64,000 bases of DNA from Flavobacteriales bacterium (GCA_016721825.1 JADKHI010000005.1:124001-188000); one strand, 5' to 3'; numbered from the stretch's first letter, positions 33,850 to 44,348 are shown. Numbers and translations: made by a program. Notes: a model not told the origin generated them from the letters alone.

Positions 33850-33937
33850 CCTCACGGACGAAAATACGTGCGGGGCTGTTGCCTTTCGGGAGTACTCCTG
33901 TCCGGTCCCGGACGCAGGTCGTACTATCTTCAGCACG

Positions 33938-36178
33938 ATGACCCATCTCCCCGATCTGATCGCCGACCTGGGCCTCATCCTCTCGGTCGCCGCCGTGACC
34001 ACCCTGGTCTTCAAGCGGATCAAGCAGCCCTTGGTGCTGGGGTACATCGTAGCCGGCATCTTCGTGGGACCCTACGTCGCCTTCATCCCCACCGTACTGG
34101 ATGAAAGCAGCATCAGCACCTGGTCGGAGATCGGTGTGATCTTCCTGCTCTTCAGCCTGGGGTTGGAGTTCAGTTTCAAGAAAGTAGCGAAGGTGGGCGG
34201 AACCGCGAGCGTCACGGCCATCACCACAGTGGTCTTCATGCTGGTCGCCGGTTTCACAACGGGCCAGGCCTTGGGTTGGGCCTTCATGGACAGTGTGTTC
34301 CTCGGCGGCATCCTCTCGATCTCCTCCACCACCATCATCATCCGGGCCTTCGATGAGCTTGGGCTGAAAACGCGCGGCTTCGCCAGCGTGGTCGTGGGTG
34401 TGCTGGTGATCGAGGACCTTGTGGCGATCCTGTTGCTGGTGGTGTTGAGCACGGTGGCCGTCACCCGCCAGTTCGCCGGTGGCGACCTGTTGTTCGAAAT
34501 GGGCAAGCTCGCCGCGTTCCTCGGCGTGGTCTTCATCGTCGGCATCTTCCTGATCCCGACCGCGCTGCACCGCACACGGAAACTGATGAACGAGGAGACC
34601 TTGCTCGTGGTCTCGGTGGCGCTCTGCCTCACCATGGTCTTCCTCGCGGTACAGGCCGGATTCAGTGCGGCGCTGGGCGCGTTCATCATGGGTTCGTTGC
34701 TGGCCGAGACGGTATTGGCTGAACGGATCGAGCATGTCGTCAAACCGGTGAAGGACCTGTTCGGTGCGATCTTCTTCGTGTCCGTAGGCATGATGATCGA
34801 CCCGCTGATCCTTGTGGACCATTGGTTGCCGGTGCTGGTGATCTCCATGGTCGTGGTCATCGGACAGCCGATCAGCAGCATCGCCGGAGCCTTGTTGAGC
34901 GGCCAGCCCTTGAAACGATCAGTGCAGGCTGGCATGAGCCTCTCGCAGATCGGCGAATTCTCCTTCATCATCGCCACGCTCGGTGTTTCGCTGAAGGTGA
35001 CCAGTCCGATCCTCTACCCGATCGCGGTAGCGGTATCGGTGCTGACGACCTTCTCCACCCCTTACATGATCAAGGCTTCCACCGGCGTTGGAGCGTGGCT
35101 CGAAAAGGCGCTGCCCGCGCGTTGGGTGGCGGCGATCGATCAGTACAGCACCCAGGCCGAACAGGTGAAGGTGACCAGCGACTGGCGCATCCTGTTGCGG
35201 GCGTACGGTTTGAACGTTCTCGCCTTTTCGGTGCTGTGCGTCGTCATGATACTGCTCTCCTCGCGCAACCTGGTACCCTTCATCGCGGAACGCCTTCCGG
35301 ACATGAACGCGCGACGCATCGCAGGCCTGATCACCCTGCTGCCCTTGTTGCCCTTGATCTGGGCGATGTCCATCCGCAGGATCAAGCGCGCGGCGTACCG
35401 GCACCTGTGGCTGAACAAGCGCCAGTTGCGCGGTCCGCTCGTGGCCATCGAGGTCGCCCGGGTGATCGTGGCCGTGCTCATCCTCGGCTTTCTGGTGAAC
35501 CAGTTCTTCAGCACAGGCTGGGCCTTCGGGGCCACCGTGCTCTTCATGGCCATCGCCCTCGTGATCTTCCGCCGCCGGTTGAACCTCTTCTACCAGCGCA
35601 TCGAAAGGCGTTTCATCACCAACCTGAACCAACGCGAACAACAGAAACGCAGGCCGCACCTTGCACCTTGGGACATGCACTTGGCCGAACTCGAAGTGAA
35701 GGTGGATTCCATCGCCGTAGGCCGCAGCCTGCAGGAATTGCAACTGCGCGAAAAGCACGGCGTCAACATCGCCTTGATCGAACGCAACGACAGGAATATC
35801 CCTGCCCCTAGTCGCGATGAGCGCCTGCTGCCTGGGGACAAGCTCGTGGTGATCGGTACGGACGAACAGCTCGCCGACCTGAACACGACGATGGATGCAA
35901 CGATCCCCGACAACGGAGCCTACGACCTGGACAAAGACGACATCGCGCTGGAGAAGTACCGCGTGCTGCCGCGCTCACCATTGATCGGGACCACGATCCG
36001 TGCCTCGCGCTTGCGCGAAGAAGCCATGGCTCTTGTCGCAGGCATCGAACGCGGTGATCAACGCCTGATGAACCCCGAGAGCTTCACGAGCTTCGAACAG
36101 AATGACCTGGTATGGCTCGTCGGGAACACAGCGCGGATCCACGCATTCATGGACGGGTGGAAGGCGGTACGGGAGTGA
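33938..36178 (+). CDS. Monovalent cation:proton antiporter, CPA2/Kef type, with two TrkA-C domains
   Basis: A 746-residue inner-membrane protein exchanging K+ or Na+ for protons. The N-terminal exchanger domain (about residues 10-385) has YIVAGIFVGPYVAF, the LFSLGLEFSFKKV segment and VVGVLVIEDLVAILLLVVLS with the paired acidic residues of the transport site. It is followed by an extra block of about four helices (about 410-555) that ordinary KefB/KefC lack, and then by two RCK_C (TrkA-C) domains (about 575-660 and 665-740). There is no NAD-binding RCK_N domain between. The two RCK_C lobes suggest ligand gating by a nucleotide such as c-di-AMP or similar; this is inference. Confidence 0.9.
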   Translation: MTHLPDLIADLGLILSVAAVTTLVFKRIKQPLVLGYIVAGIFVGPYVAFIPTVLDESSISTWSEIGVIFLLFSLGLEFSFKKVAKVGGTASVTAITTVVFMLVAGFTTGQALGWAFMDSVFLGGILSISSTTIIIRAFDELGLKTRGFASVVVGVLVIEDLVAILLLVVLSTVAVTRQFAGGDLLFEMGKLAAFLGVVFIVGIFLIPTALHRTRKLMNEETLLVVSVALCLTMVFLAVQAGFSAALGAFIMGSLLAETVLAERIEHVVKPVKDLFGAIFFVSVGMMIDPLILVDHWLPVLVISMVVVIGQPISSIAGALLSGQPLKRSVQAGMSLSQIGEFSFIIATLGVSLKVTSPILYPIAVAVSVLTTFSTPYMIKASTGVGAWLEKALPARWVAAIDQYSTQAEQVKVTSDWRILLRAYGLNVLAFSVLCVVMILLSSRNLVPFIAERLPDMNARRIAGLITLLPLLPLIWAMSIRRIKRAAYRHLWLNKRQLRGPLVAIEVARVIVAVLILGFLVNQFFSTGWAFGATVLFMAIALVIFRRRLNLFYQRIERRFITNLNQREQQKRRPHLAPWDMHLAELEVKVDSIAVGRSLQELQLREKHGVNIALIERNDRNIPAPSRDERLLPGDKLVVIGTDEQLADLNTTMDATIPDNGAYDLDKDDIALEKYRVLPRSPLIGTTIRASRLREEAMALVAGIERGDQRLMNPESFTSFEQNDLVWLVGNTARIHAFMDGWKAVRE

Positions 36179-36192
36179 AGATCAGACGATCA

Positions 36193-36229
36193 GAAGGTCG
36201 AACTCAATACGAAGTCGTTCCGACCCTTC
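36193..36229 (+). terminator. Possible terminator between convergent antiporter and sucC genes
   Basis: GAAGGTCGAAC pairs imperfectly with GTTCCGACCCTTC and is followed by ATTTTC on the plus strand. It sits in the 60-bp gap between two convergent stops, so it could serve both. Confidence 0.4.
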
Positions 36230-36238
36230 ATTTTCGGA

Positions 36239-37429
36239 TCACTTCAGCACCTCCTTCACGCGGTCCGCAGCTTCCTGTAGGGCCACGGCGCTCAGCACTT
36301 TCAGTCCGCTCTTGTCGATCAGCTCCTTGGCCTCCACGGCGTTGGTGCCCTGCAGGCGTACGATGATCGGCACCTTGATGTCGCCGATGCTCTGGTAGGC
36401 ATCGATGACGCCTTGGGCCACACGGTCGCAGCGCACGATGCCACCGAAGATGTTGACGAGGATCGCCTTCACGCTGGGATCCTTCAGGATGATGCGGAAG
36501 CCTTTTTCCACGCGGGCGGCATCGGCCGTACCTCCGACATCGAGGAAGTTGGCGGGCTGACCACCGCTGAGCTGGATGATGTCCATGGTGGCCATGGCGA
36601 GGCCGGCACCGTTCACCATGCAGCCCACGTTGCCGTCGAGCTTCACGTAGTTCAGGCCCGCTTCACCGGCCTCCACTTCGATCGGGTCCTCCTCGGTCTT
36701 GTCGCGCATCTCGGCGTAGTCCGGGTGGCGGTACAGGGCGTTGCCGTCCAGGCGCACCTTGGCATCCACGGCGATCACCTTGTCGTCGCTGGTCTTGAAC
36801 ACGGGGTTGATCTCGAACATGGCGGCATCGCAGCCTTCGTAGGCCTTGTACAGGGCGGCCACGAACTTCACCATCTCCTTCTTCGCGTTGCCGGTAACGC
36901 CCAGGTTGGTGGCGATCTTGTTGCACTGGAAGGGGCGCAGGCCCACGCGGGGATCCACCGTTTCCTTCTGGATCTTGTCCGGGTGATGCTCGGCCACCTC
37001 TTCGATGTCCATGCCGCCCTCGGTACTGTACACGATCACGTTCTTGCCCGTGGCGCGGTCCAGCAGCACGCTCATGTAGTACTCCTTGGTCTCGCTGGGG
37101 CCGGGGTAGTACACGTCCTCCGCGATCAGCACCTTGTGCACCTTCTTGCCCTGAGGGGGCGTCTGCGGGCTCTTCAGCATCATGCCGATGATGGCGTCGC
37201 TCTTCTCGCGCACCTCATCGATGCTCTTGGCCACCTTCACGCCGCCACCTTTCCCACGTCCACCCGCATGGATCTGGGCCTTCACCACCCAGAACTTGGT
37301 GCCGGTCTCCGCCGCGAGGCGCTTGGCCTGATCCACCGCCTCATCGGCGTTGTAGGCCACGAAGCCACGTTGGATGCGGACGCCGTATTGGGCGAGGATG
37401 CTCTTTCCTTGGTACTCGTGCAGGTTCAT
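36239..37429 (-). CDS. sucC: ADP-forming succinate-CoA ligase subunit beta
   Basis: A 396-residue TCA-cycle enzyme subunit (usual length 385-400) that makes succinyl-CoA to succinate with substrate-level phosphorylation. The N-terminus MNLHEYQGKSILAQYGVRIQ, the ATP-grasp loop AGGRGKGGGVKVAKS (about residues 52-66) and the C-terminal CoA-ligase segment with LDVGGTADAARVEKGFRIIL and LVNIFGGIVRCD are all intact. The partner sucD is not adjacent, which is usual for Bacteroidota. A TACTTTCG box lies 25 nt upstream of the ATG. Confidence 0.97.
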   Translation of the reverse strand: MNLHEYQGKSILAQYGVRIQRGFVAYNADEAVDQAKRLAAETGTKFWVVKAQIHAGGRGKGGGVKVAKSIDEVREKSDAIIGMMLKSPQTPPQGKKVHKVLIAEDVYYPGPSETKEYYMSVLLDRATGKNVIVYSTEGGMDIEEVAEHHPDKIQKETVDPRVGLRPFQCNKIATNLGVTGNAKKEMVKFVAALYKAYEGCDAAMFEINPVFKTSDDKVIAVDAKVRLDGNALYRHPDYAEMRDKTEEDPIEVEAGEAGLNYVKLDGNVGCMVNGAGLAMATMDIIQLSGGQPANFLDVGGTADAARVEKGFRIILKDPSVKAILVNIFGGIVRCDRVAQGVIDAYQSIGDIKVPIIVRLQGTNAVEAKELIDKSGLKVLSAVALQEAADRVKEVLK

Positions 37430-37454
37430 CGGGGAAGGGGGACTGTTGAGGGGG

Positions 37455-37462
37455 CGAAAGTA
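37455..37462 (-). promoter_or_regulatory. -7 box TACTTTCG of sucC
   Basis: This matches TAnnTTTG at all but one defined position. It lies 25 nt from the sucC ATG, in the 74-bp gap to the divergent ATPase gene. Confidence 0.5.
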
Positions 37463-37490
37463 AACCCCGCGTCCGAAAGGTCCGGGATGC

Positions 37491-37498
37491 TTCCTTTG
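37491..37498 (+). promoter_or_regulatory. -7-like box TTCCTTTG of the LolD-like gene
   Basis: The box ends 5 nt before the ATG at 37504, so the mRNA would be leaderless or nearly so. Confidence 0.45.
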
Positions 37499-37503
37499 CG
37501 ACC

Positions 37504-38151
<648 letters not shown>

Positions 38152-38176
38152 GTACATTGCCCATCACACTGGAACG

Positions 38177-38626
38177 ATGAGAACATCTTGCTCATTTCTC
38201 GGAGCAGCCATCATGGTCCTTTCGGCATGTGGCAACAGGTCTACACCGAATGACGTTGCTCCAGCGCTTTCGAGCGAAGCAACGCAGCAGGCACCTACCG
38301 CTCCGATGACCTCACTGTGTCATACCTGGAATGGTGAAAACCTGACATCCAAGGGAAAAGCGGATCCCGAGCGGGACATCAAGGGCAAGGTGCGTTTGGA
38401 GTTGAAGTGTGACAGCACGTTCCACATGTCCGACTCGACTGAAGGAGCTTTGGAAACGGTCACTGGAACTTGGGGATTCACTTCGGATAGTGTCCTCGTT
38501 CTGTCCATCCCGAACGAAGGGGAATTGACCCGATTCAAGGTGAGAGCTTGGGACGACCACTCCTTGACCACCTACCTGATGGAGATTCCTGAAGAGGATG
38601 TGATCGTGACCTACTCAGCCGAGTGA
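38177..38626 (+). CDS. Hypothetical lipoprotein
   Basis: A 149-residue lipoprotein. The signal is MRTSCSFLGAAIMVLSAC with lipobox LSAC, followed by a Ser/Thr/Ala/Pro-rich linker. The globular part (TWNGENLTSKGK..., GTWGFTSDSVLVLSI) resembles small lipocalin-like beta-barrels (DUF4488/lipocalin_4-type 'W-x-x-x...G-T-W-x-x-x-x-x-x-L-x-I'), but I cannot assign it firmly. It lies 25 bp after the LolD-like gene, possibly on the same transcript. Confidence 0.7.
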   Translation: MRTSCSFLGAAIMVLSACGNRSTPNDVAPALSSEATQQAPTAPMTSLCHTWNGENLTSKGKADPERDIKGKVRLELKCDSTFHMSDSTEGALETVTGTWGFTSDSVLVLSIPNEGELTRFKVRAWDDHSLTTYLMEIPEEDVIVTYSAE

Positions 38627-38678
38627 GCTGCTGCCAGGTCCTTGATCGCCGGTGCGGCCATCACCCAACCTTCGCCGT

Positions 38679-39053
38679 ATGCGTTCACTCCTCGCCTTCT
38701 CTTGCCTGCTGATCTTCTTCAGCAATGCCGAGGCCCAGGAGGTCCAGTTCGAGCATTGCAGCTGTGTGGAAGGCGGGATCCCTTCGGACAGCACCTTCAC
38801 CTTCCGCGGTCGCTTGAGCCTTTGGAACGGGAATCCCGCTTTCCGGATCTGGCCCGCAGGCAGCAAGCGTCTCTTGGGGATCCGAGGCGTCTGCCTAAGC
38901 GCCCTGGTACTCGGAACCTGGAACCCTTACCATGACCACGAGCTCTGGGCCGACTTCACCGTGAGCGCAGTGACCCCACAGGAGCCCGGTGTCATGCAGT
39001 TCGTCTGCATCCGTTCGATGAAGGCGCCGTTCCTTCGCAAGAAGCCCGACTGA
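38679..39053 (+). CDS. Hypothetical secreted protein
   Basis: A 124-residue protein starting at 38679 (MRSLLAFSCLLIFFSNAEAQ, type I signal peptide); an in-frame ATG at 38652 is less likely. The mature domain has four Cys (FEHCSCVEGG and later single Cys residues), is beta-rich and ends in RKKPD. No family is recognised. Ten bp separate it from the next gene, so the two are probably cotranscribed. Confidence 0.65.
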   Translation: MRSLLAFSCLLIFFSNAEAQEVQFEHCSCVEGGIPSDSTFTFRGRLSLWNGNPAFRIWPAGSKRLLGIRGVCLSALVLGTWNPYHDHELWADFTVSAVTPQEPGVMQFVCIRSMKAPFLRKKPD

Positions 39054-39063
39054 CCTTCGCCCC

Positions 39064-41379
39064 ATGCGCTTCCTTCTCCTGCTGCTTTTCCTGTGGCACA
39101 GCACCAGCCTTTCCGCCCAACCCGAGCTCGAGGGCGAACTGAACACGCTGCCCACCTGGATGCAGCATCTGATCTCCACGGAGAAGCCCCAGCCCTATAT
39201 CCTGCCGAAGCGTGTGCCGCTGCACACCAACGCCTTCATCGGCACGTGGAGCGTCCAGAAGCAGGGCGGATACCGGTACGACTTCTGGAGCGACAAGCAG
39301 CGGGTGGTGATCCAGGAATTCGACCTCAAGGGCGAGCGCCGGAAGATCATCTACATCGACCTGGCCTCGAACGTGCGCATGACCGCGGGCACGGATGAAG
39401 AACGAAATGCCTTTCTCGTGGAGGACCTGTACATCCCTCAGGCCGGTTACTTCCACGAGCTGTGGAACGATTCCGTGCGAGCTACAGGTCGTGTGGAGAC
39501 CATGTTGGGAACAAGCTGCCGCGAACTGCTGGGTATCGACGGCAACAAGGACACCACGTACTACTGGAGCACGGACCTTCACCCCGACCTGTTCGCGGAC
39601 GTTCTGGAGTGGGGCGAATGGCTGTGCCGCGAGGGAGAACTGGAATACCTCACGGCGCTCAGCGATCGCAATGCGGGTGGCTCCTTGCGTGTGGACTGGC
39701 CGAAACGCCGCTTCGGCTCTGGTGCGGGCAGCATCGCTTTCCTCTCCATCACGCCCGGCGCCACGCCCATGCCCGTGCTGGAGCACAAGCCCTACAAGCT
39801 GTTCGAGCGCCGTTTCCAATGGATGAACAACTCGGGCATCGGTCGCCTCCCTGGGTGGATGCGCGCGTACCTGACAACACTGCCGCCGCATCCCTTGCCG
39901 GCGGAATACACGCCGGAGCCCGTGGACCGCGACCTGCCGGACAACGCGTTCATCGGCACGCTCACCGCTGAGACACCGACGATGATCCTCGGCCTGCCGG
40001 ACAAGACCACCGGTCGCGACACCACGCACCGCCTGGCCAGGTACAGCTACTGGGCCGATGCGCGCAGGGCCGTGCTTCAACTGGACGACCCCGACGATGA
40101 AGGCTACATCCTCTACGCTGTGGACCTGGACGCGGATGTGGCGATGGCGGCGGTGAACGAAGGCCACAGCTACGTGATCCCCAAACTGTACATCGGTGGT
40201 CTGGAGGAAGTGGGGCTCAGCGAATTCGGACGTGGCCTGGAACTGTCCTTCAGCCCGACCGGAAAATACCAGACCATGCTGGGGCGCACGTGCGAGCTGA
40301 ACACCACCTACGAACGCTACCTCTCCCGTTTCTGGTTCCCGAAAGAGAAGGTCCTCAATCCGGTCTTCGACATGAAGAACTGGATGGTGCAGCGGATGGG
40401 CCAGAAGTTCAAGGACCTGATGGTGTTCGGCGTGGCCGACAAGCCGATGCCCATGGCGGTGATGGGCACACACCTCACCAGCTACAGGCCGGGCAAGGTG
40501 AAGCCACCGGTGTTGGACCTGAGCAACTACAGCGTGCGCGACCAGCGGTTGAACAAGCGGCGGGAAAGGGCAAGCGAAGCGGAGATCGCGGTGCGGGAGT
40601 ATTCGGGGGGCAGTGGCCAAGGAATGGGCGATGTGACACAGGATATCGGCTATGATGTGGCCGTACCGAACGAGGTGGTGATGGAGGATCTATCGGAATC
40701 GGTGGTGGCGGTCCAGGATGAACCGCCACCACCTCCCACCGCCGCCGCTCCTTTCCTGGAGAATTACCTGAACACGTCTGTGAACCGCTTCACCGGTTCA
40801 GCCACGCTGCTGTTCAAGTGGGTCCAGGACAACAAGACCATCACTTGGACGGTGCGCTACTGGAGCACTGCGGAACGAAGCGTGTTGATCAGCACCAGCA
40901 GCGAAGCCCTCCCCTCCATTCGGACACGGGCCTGGATCATCGACCGCAAGGCTGGGACGGAGACGGAATACGAGTTCAACAAGGATTCGATCGTAACGCC
41001 CTATTCACAGGCACTACGTACCTCCTTCCTGTCAACCGCCCCGCCCTTCCTATTGGATACCGCGATCGGCCCACGTCAGACCGTGCTGGACCGCTCATGC
41101 ATCTATCGTCGGCATCAGGGCACCCTGTACCGCCGCGATGCGTGGTGCGATGCGGAGACCCCCTCGCTCTACATGGACCTCTACGCCGCGCGCAAAGGCT
41201 GGGAAGGCATGGACCACATCCTCTTCGGCCAGCAGCTCGGGACATGCGCTTACACCCAGCCCCTGAAGGTGGACTACGTGGGACCGAAGGACCAGATCTC
41301 GATGCGGGTCGTGAGCATTTCGCGCGAGCCTGTCGACCCGAACGTGTTCAAGATCACCAAAGCCAGCTTCACGCCATGA
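39064..41379 (+). CDS. Large secreted protein with three DUF4412-like repeat domains
   Basis: A 771-residue exported protein (signal peptide MRFLLLLLFLWHSTSLSAQ). It contains three diverged copies of one domain, at about residues 50-200, 285-440 and 560-720. Each starts with a strand like NAFIGTW, continues with 'Y-x-Y/F-W-S/A-x-x-x-R-x-V-L/I-x', and ends with a Cys motif (TMLGTSC, TMLGRTC, TVLDRSC). The DUF4412-like gene at 44457 has the same order (NSFIGSF, MRYWSS, VIDGHTCTK). Linkers include a proline run (EPPPPPTAAAP) before the third copy. The function is unknown. Its stop overlaps the next start (ATGA). Confidence 0.75.
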   Translation: MRFLLLLLFLWHSTSLSAQPELEGELNTLPTWMQHLISTEKPQPYILPKRVPLHTNAFIGTWSVQKQGGYRYDFWSDKQRVVIQEFDLKGERRKIIYIDLASNVRMTAGTDEERNAFLVEDLYIPQAGYFHELWNDSVRATGRVETMLGTSCRELLGIDGNKDTTYYWSTDLHPDLFADVLEWGEWLCREGELEYLTALSDRNAGGSLRVDWPKRRFGSGAGSIAFLSITPGATPMPVLEHKPYKLFERRFQWMNNSGIGRLPGWMRAYLTTLPPHPLPAEYTPEPVDRDLPDNAFIGTLTAETPTMILGLPDKTTGRDTTHRLARYSYWADARRAVLQLDDPDDEGYILYAVDLDADVAMAAVNEGHSYVIPKLYIGGLEEVGLSEFGRGLELSFSPTGKYQTMLGRTCELNTTYERYLSRFWFPKEKVLNPVFDMKNWMVQRMGQKFKDLMVFGVADKPMPMAVMGTHLTSYRPGKVKPPVLDLSNYSVRDQRLNKRRERASEAEIAVREYSGGSGQGMGDVTQDIGYDVAVPNEVVMEDLSESVVAVQDEPPPPPTAAAPFLENYLNTSVNRFTGSATLLFKWVQDNKTITWTVRYWSTAERSVLISTSSEALPSIRTRAWIIDRKAGTETEYEFNKDSIVTPYSQALRTSFLSTAPPFLLDTAIGPRQTVLDRSCIYRRHQGTLYRRDAWCDAETPSLYMDLYAARKGWEGMDHILFGQQLGTCAYTQPLKVDYVGPKDQISMRVVSISREPVDPNVFKITKASFTP

Positions 41380-41767
41380 TCAACGGCACCCGCTACCTCA
41401 TGATGGCCAGCGCTGCGTTCATGGCCGTGATCGGCCTCGCGCTCACCTTCGCACCGCAGGAGATCCTGCACCGCTTCGATAGCCACGCCTCCACTTGGGA
41501 GCAGACCGTTGCCCAGTTGTGCGGTGCGTTGTACTGCGGCTTTGCGTTGATGAACTGGATGGCGAAGGTGCCACGCTCGGTGGCATCTACGGTCGACCGA
41601 TCGTGATCGGGAATGTGGTGCACTTCACCATGGGCGTATTGGTGGTGGTGAAGATGCAAAGCGGACCATCGTCCTTAGCGGCGCAATGGTCGCTCGCTGG
41701 GATGTATCTGGTCTTCGCAGTGCTCTTCGGATACGTGACGTTCACGCACCCGGGGAAGTCGGCCTAG
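41376..41767 (+). CDS. Small membrane protein (frameshifted)
   Basis: A protein of about 130 residues with four predicted membrane helices: MINGTRYLMMASAAFMAVIG, AQLCGALYCGFALMNWMAK, GNVVHFTMGVLVVV and GMYLVFAVLFGYVTF. As sequenced, the first frame ends in an unrelated tail after NWMAK, while the remaining two helices continue in another frame. One extra G in the GG at 41567-41568 (AAGGTGCC to AAGGGTGCC) gives a continuous NWMAKGATLGGIYGRP and restores 130 codons. It overlaps the preceding gene by ATGA. Function is unknown. Confidence 0.7.
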
Positions 41768-41873
41768 AGGCCTGGCGGTTTGGTGGTGGGGAACGGCTTC
41801 CCTGTTCGCTTGGAGCCGTACTCGGCCGGATGCTGTTATGTTCGCGATCTGACCGCTCCGGTGGTCGATCACC

Positions 41874-43334
41874 ATGTTCTTCAACTCCATCGACTTCGCG
41901 ATCTTCTTCCCGATCGTGTTCGTGCTGTATTGGTTCGTCACGGCACGGTCGCTGAAGGCGCAGAACGTGCTGTTGCTGTTGGTCAGCTACTTCTTCTACG
42001 GCTGTTGGGACTGGCGCTTTCTCTTTCTTCTGGCCTTCTCCACGTTCCTGGACTATTACACGGGTCTCCGGATCCATCGTGCTGAGCGACCCACTGCCCG
42101 AAAGACCTGGCTGGTGATCAGCGTGGCACTGAACCTCGGTTCCTGGGCTTCTTCAAGTACTATAACTTCTTCGCCGACTCCTTCGCGGCCTTGTTGCTGC
42201 GTTCGGGGATCTCCATGCACCCGACCTTGTTGAGCATCGTGCTGCCGGTCGGTATCAGTTTCTACACGTTCCACGGCCTTTCCTATGTGTTCGACATCTA
42301 CCATCGACGGATCGAACCGCGGACGAACGCCGTGAACTATGCGCTCTTCGTGAGCTTCTTCCCCTTGCTGGTGGCTGGCCCGATCGAACGAGCCACGCAC
42401 CTGCTTCCCCAACTGGAGCGACCGCGCCGGTTCAACAAGGATCACGCGATCGACGGTCTGCGGCAGATGCTGTGGGGTCTGTTCAAGAAGATCGTGATCG
42501 CCGACAATTGCGCGGAGCACGCCAACGCCATCTTCGACCACTCCGACCAATACTCCGGTGTCACACTTCTGCTTGGAGCCTTCTTCTTCGCCGTTCAGAT
42601 CTACGGGGACTTCTCTGGCTACTCCGACATTGCTCTTGGCGCAGCACGTCTGCTGGGCATCGAACTGTTGAAGAACTTCTCGTTCCCCTATTTCAGCAGG
42701 GACATCGCCGAGTTCTGGCGTCGCTGGCACATCAGCCTCAGCAGCTGGTTCCGCGACTACCTGTACGTGCCGCTCGGGGGCAGTCGGGGGGAGTCGGATG
42801 GCCATCCGCAACACCTTCATCATCTTCCTGGTCAGCGGTTTCTGGCACGGATCCAACTGGACCTTCATCGTGTGGGGCGCTGTGAACGCACTGTACTTCC
42901 TCCCCCTACTGTTGGGAAAACGGAACAGGACGCACCTGGATACCGTCGCTGCCGGCCGGATGCTGCCCAACCTGAAGGAGATCGTGCAGATGGGGTCCAC
43001 CTTCCTGCTCACGCTTTTGGCCTGGGTCTTCTTCCGGGCCACGGATCTATCACATGCGTTCAACTACCTGGGCTCGCTGCTGAAAGGCCTGTTGGACCCG
43101 ACCTCCTACCGCGCTGCGGCAGGCTATGCACTGAGCGGTGATGTGCCTTTGCTCGCAGGGGTGGTCGCTTTCTTCTTTCTGGTGGAATGGGCCGGACGAG
43201 AGCGGGCTTTCGCCCTCGCCGAACTGGGATCACGTTGGCGCACTCCGCTGCGCTGGACCTTCTACTATGCGGTAGTGGCCATGATCCTGACCTTGTCCGG
43301 CAGTGAGCAACAGTTCATCTACTTCCAGTTCTAA
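41874..43334 (+). CDS. MBOAT family O-acyltransferase, AlgI/DltB-like (two frameshifts)
   Basis: A polytopic membrane acyltransferase of about 487 residues once repaired, which transfers acetyl or other acyl groups across the membrane to a polysaccharide or teichoic-like acceptor. MFFNSIDFAIFFPIVFVLYW, SYFFYGCWDWRF, LPVGISFYTFHGLSY and VAGPIERATHLLPQL are family signatures. The catalytic His lies in VSGFWHGSNWTFIVWGAVNA. The frame breaks at 42140-42141 (one T missing from GGTTCC; repaired LGFLGFFKYYNFF) and at the six-G run 42786-42791 (two G missing; repaired GGSRGGSRMAIRN). The SGNH-like gene follows after 15 bp, the usual partner. Confidence 0.85.
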
Positions 43335-43349
43335 CGCGAGGGCATCCGC

Positions 43350-44348
43350 ATGAAGCGCTTCCTCCTCCGTATCCTGATCTTCGCCATACCCGTGTTGGTG
43401 TTGCTGGGTTCCTATTTCGTCACCGACCCCTTCAAGGTGCTTCGTTCCTATGCGGACCCTTCCAAGGATCACGTGGTCACCTTGAACAAGGACCACATCG
43501 GCACAACGACCTATTTGAACCTGAAGGATGAAGTGCACTACAACGCTTTTCTATTCGGCAGTTCGCGTACGTTGGCTTTCCGACTGAAGGACTGGAAGGC
43601 CCATCTGCCTGCGGATGCTGTCCCCTTCGCGTTCGACGCCAACAAGGAAAGTCTGTTCGGCATTCTGGGCAAGATCAGGCTGATCGATGCCAGCGGGGGC
43701 CCCTTGGACCATGCCATCGTGGTGATCTGTCCACTGCACACCTTCGCACCGTTCCGGAACAGCGAAAGTGCGCTGTACATAAAGGATCCGCGGGTGTCCG
43801 GGGAAAGTGCCTACGCTTTCCAGAAGACCATGCTGGCCGCCTATTTCTCCGACCTGTTCTTCGTGAAGTATCTGGACCACGCCCTTACCGGACGACGCAA
43901 ACCCTACATGGACGATGTGCTCACATTCTCCAACAGGAACCAGTACGATCCGGTATCACTGGAACGGTTGATGGCCGTTGAAGCCACCATTCAGGCCGAT
44001 CCGGAGCGTTACTACCGCGAACACAAGGACCTTTTCCCGGCGCGGGACACCACGAGACACGACAGCTATCCCGCGATGATCGGTCCTGAGCATCTGACGG
44101 CGTTGCGCGAGATCAAGACCATCTTCAACAAGCAGGGCACCGACTATGCCATCGTGATCAGCCCGCTGTATGATCAGAAGGCCATCGCCACACGGGACCT
44201 GGCCATCTTGAGAGGGCTCTTCGGAACAGGGCATGTCTTCGACCACTCAGGGAACAACGCATTGACCTCCGACATGCACAACTACCTGGAGAATTCCCAC
44301 TACAGGGCCTCCGTAGGGCGTCGGATCATGGACGAGATCCATCGGTGA
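43350..44348 (+). CDS. SGNH-hydrolase-like membrane-anchored protein (MBOAT partner, AlgJ/DltD-like)
   Basis: A 332-residue protein with one N-terminal membrane anchor (MKRFLLRILIFAIPVLVLLG) and an extracytoplasmic domain. AFLFGSSRTLAF (about residues 67-78) has the Ser of block I, although GSSR replaces the canonical GDSx. TSDMHNYLENSHYRA near the C-terminus supplies a D-x-x-H-like pair. Proteins of this layout sit next to MBOAT acyltransferases and complete acyl transfer to the polymer; that role is inferred from gene order and motif. It starts 15 bp after the MBOAT gene. Confidence 0.75.
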   Translation: MKRFLLRILIFAIPVLVLLGSYFVTDPFKVLRSYADPSKDHVVTLNKDHIGTTTYLNLKDEVHYNAFLFGSSRTLAFRLKDWKAHLPADAVPFAFDANKESLFGILGKIRLIDASGGPLDHAIVVICPLHTFAPFRNSESALYIKDPRVSGESAYAFQKTMLAAYFSDLFFVKYLDHALTGRRKPYMDDVLTFSNRNQYDPVSLERLMAVEATIQADPERYYREHKDLFPARDTTRHDSYPAMIGPEHLTALREIKTIFNKQGTDYAIVISPLYDQKAIATRDLAILRGLFGTGHVFDHSGNNALTSDMHNYLENSHYRASVGRRIMDEIHR

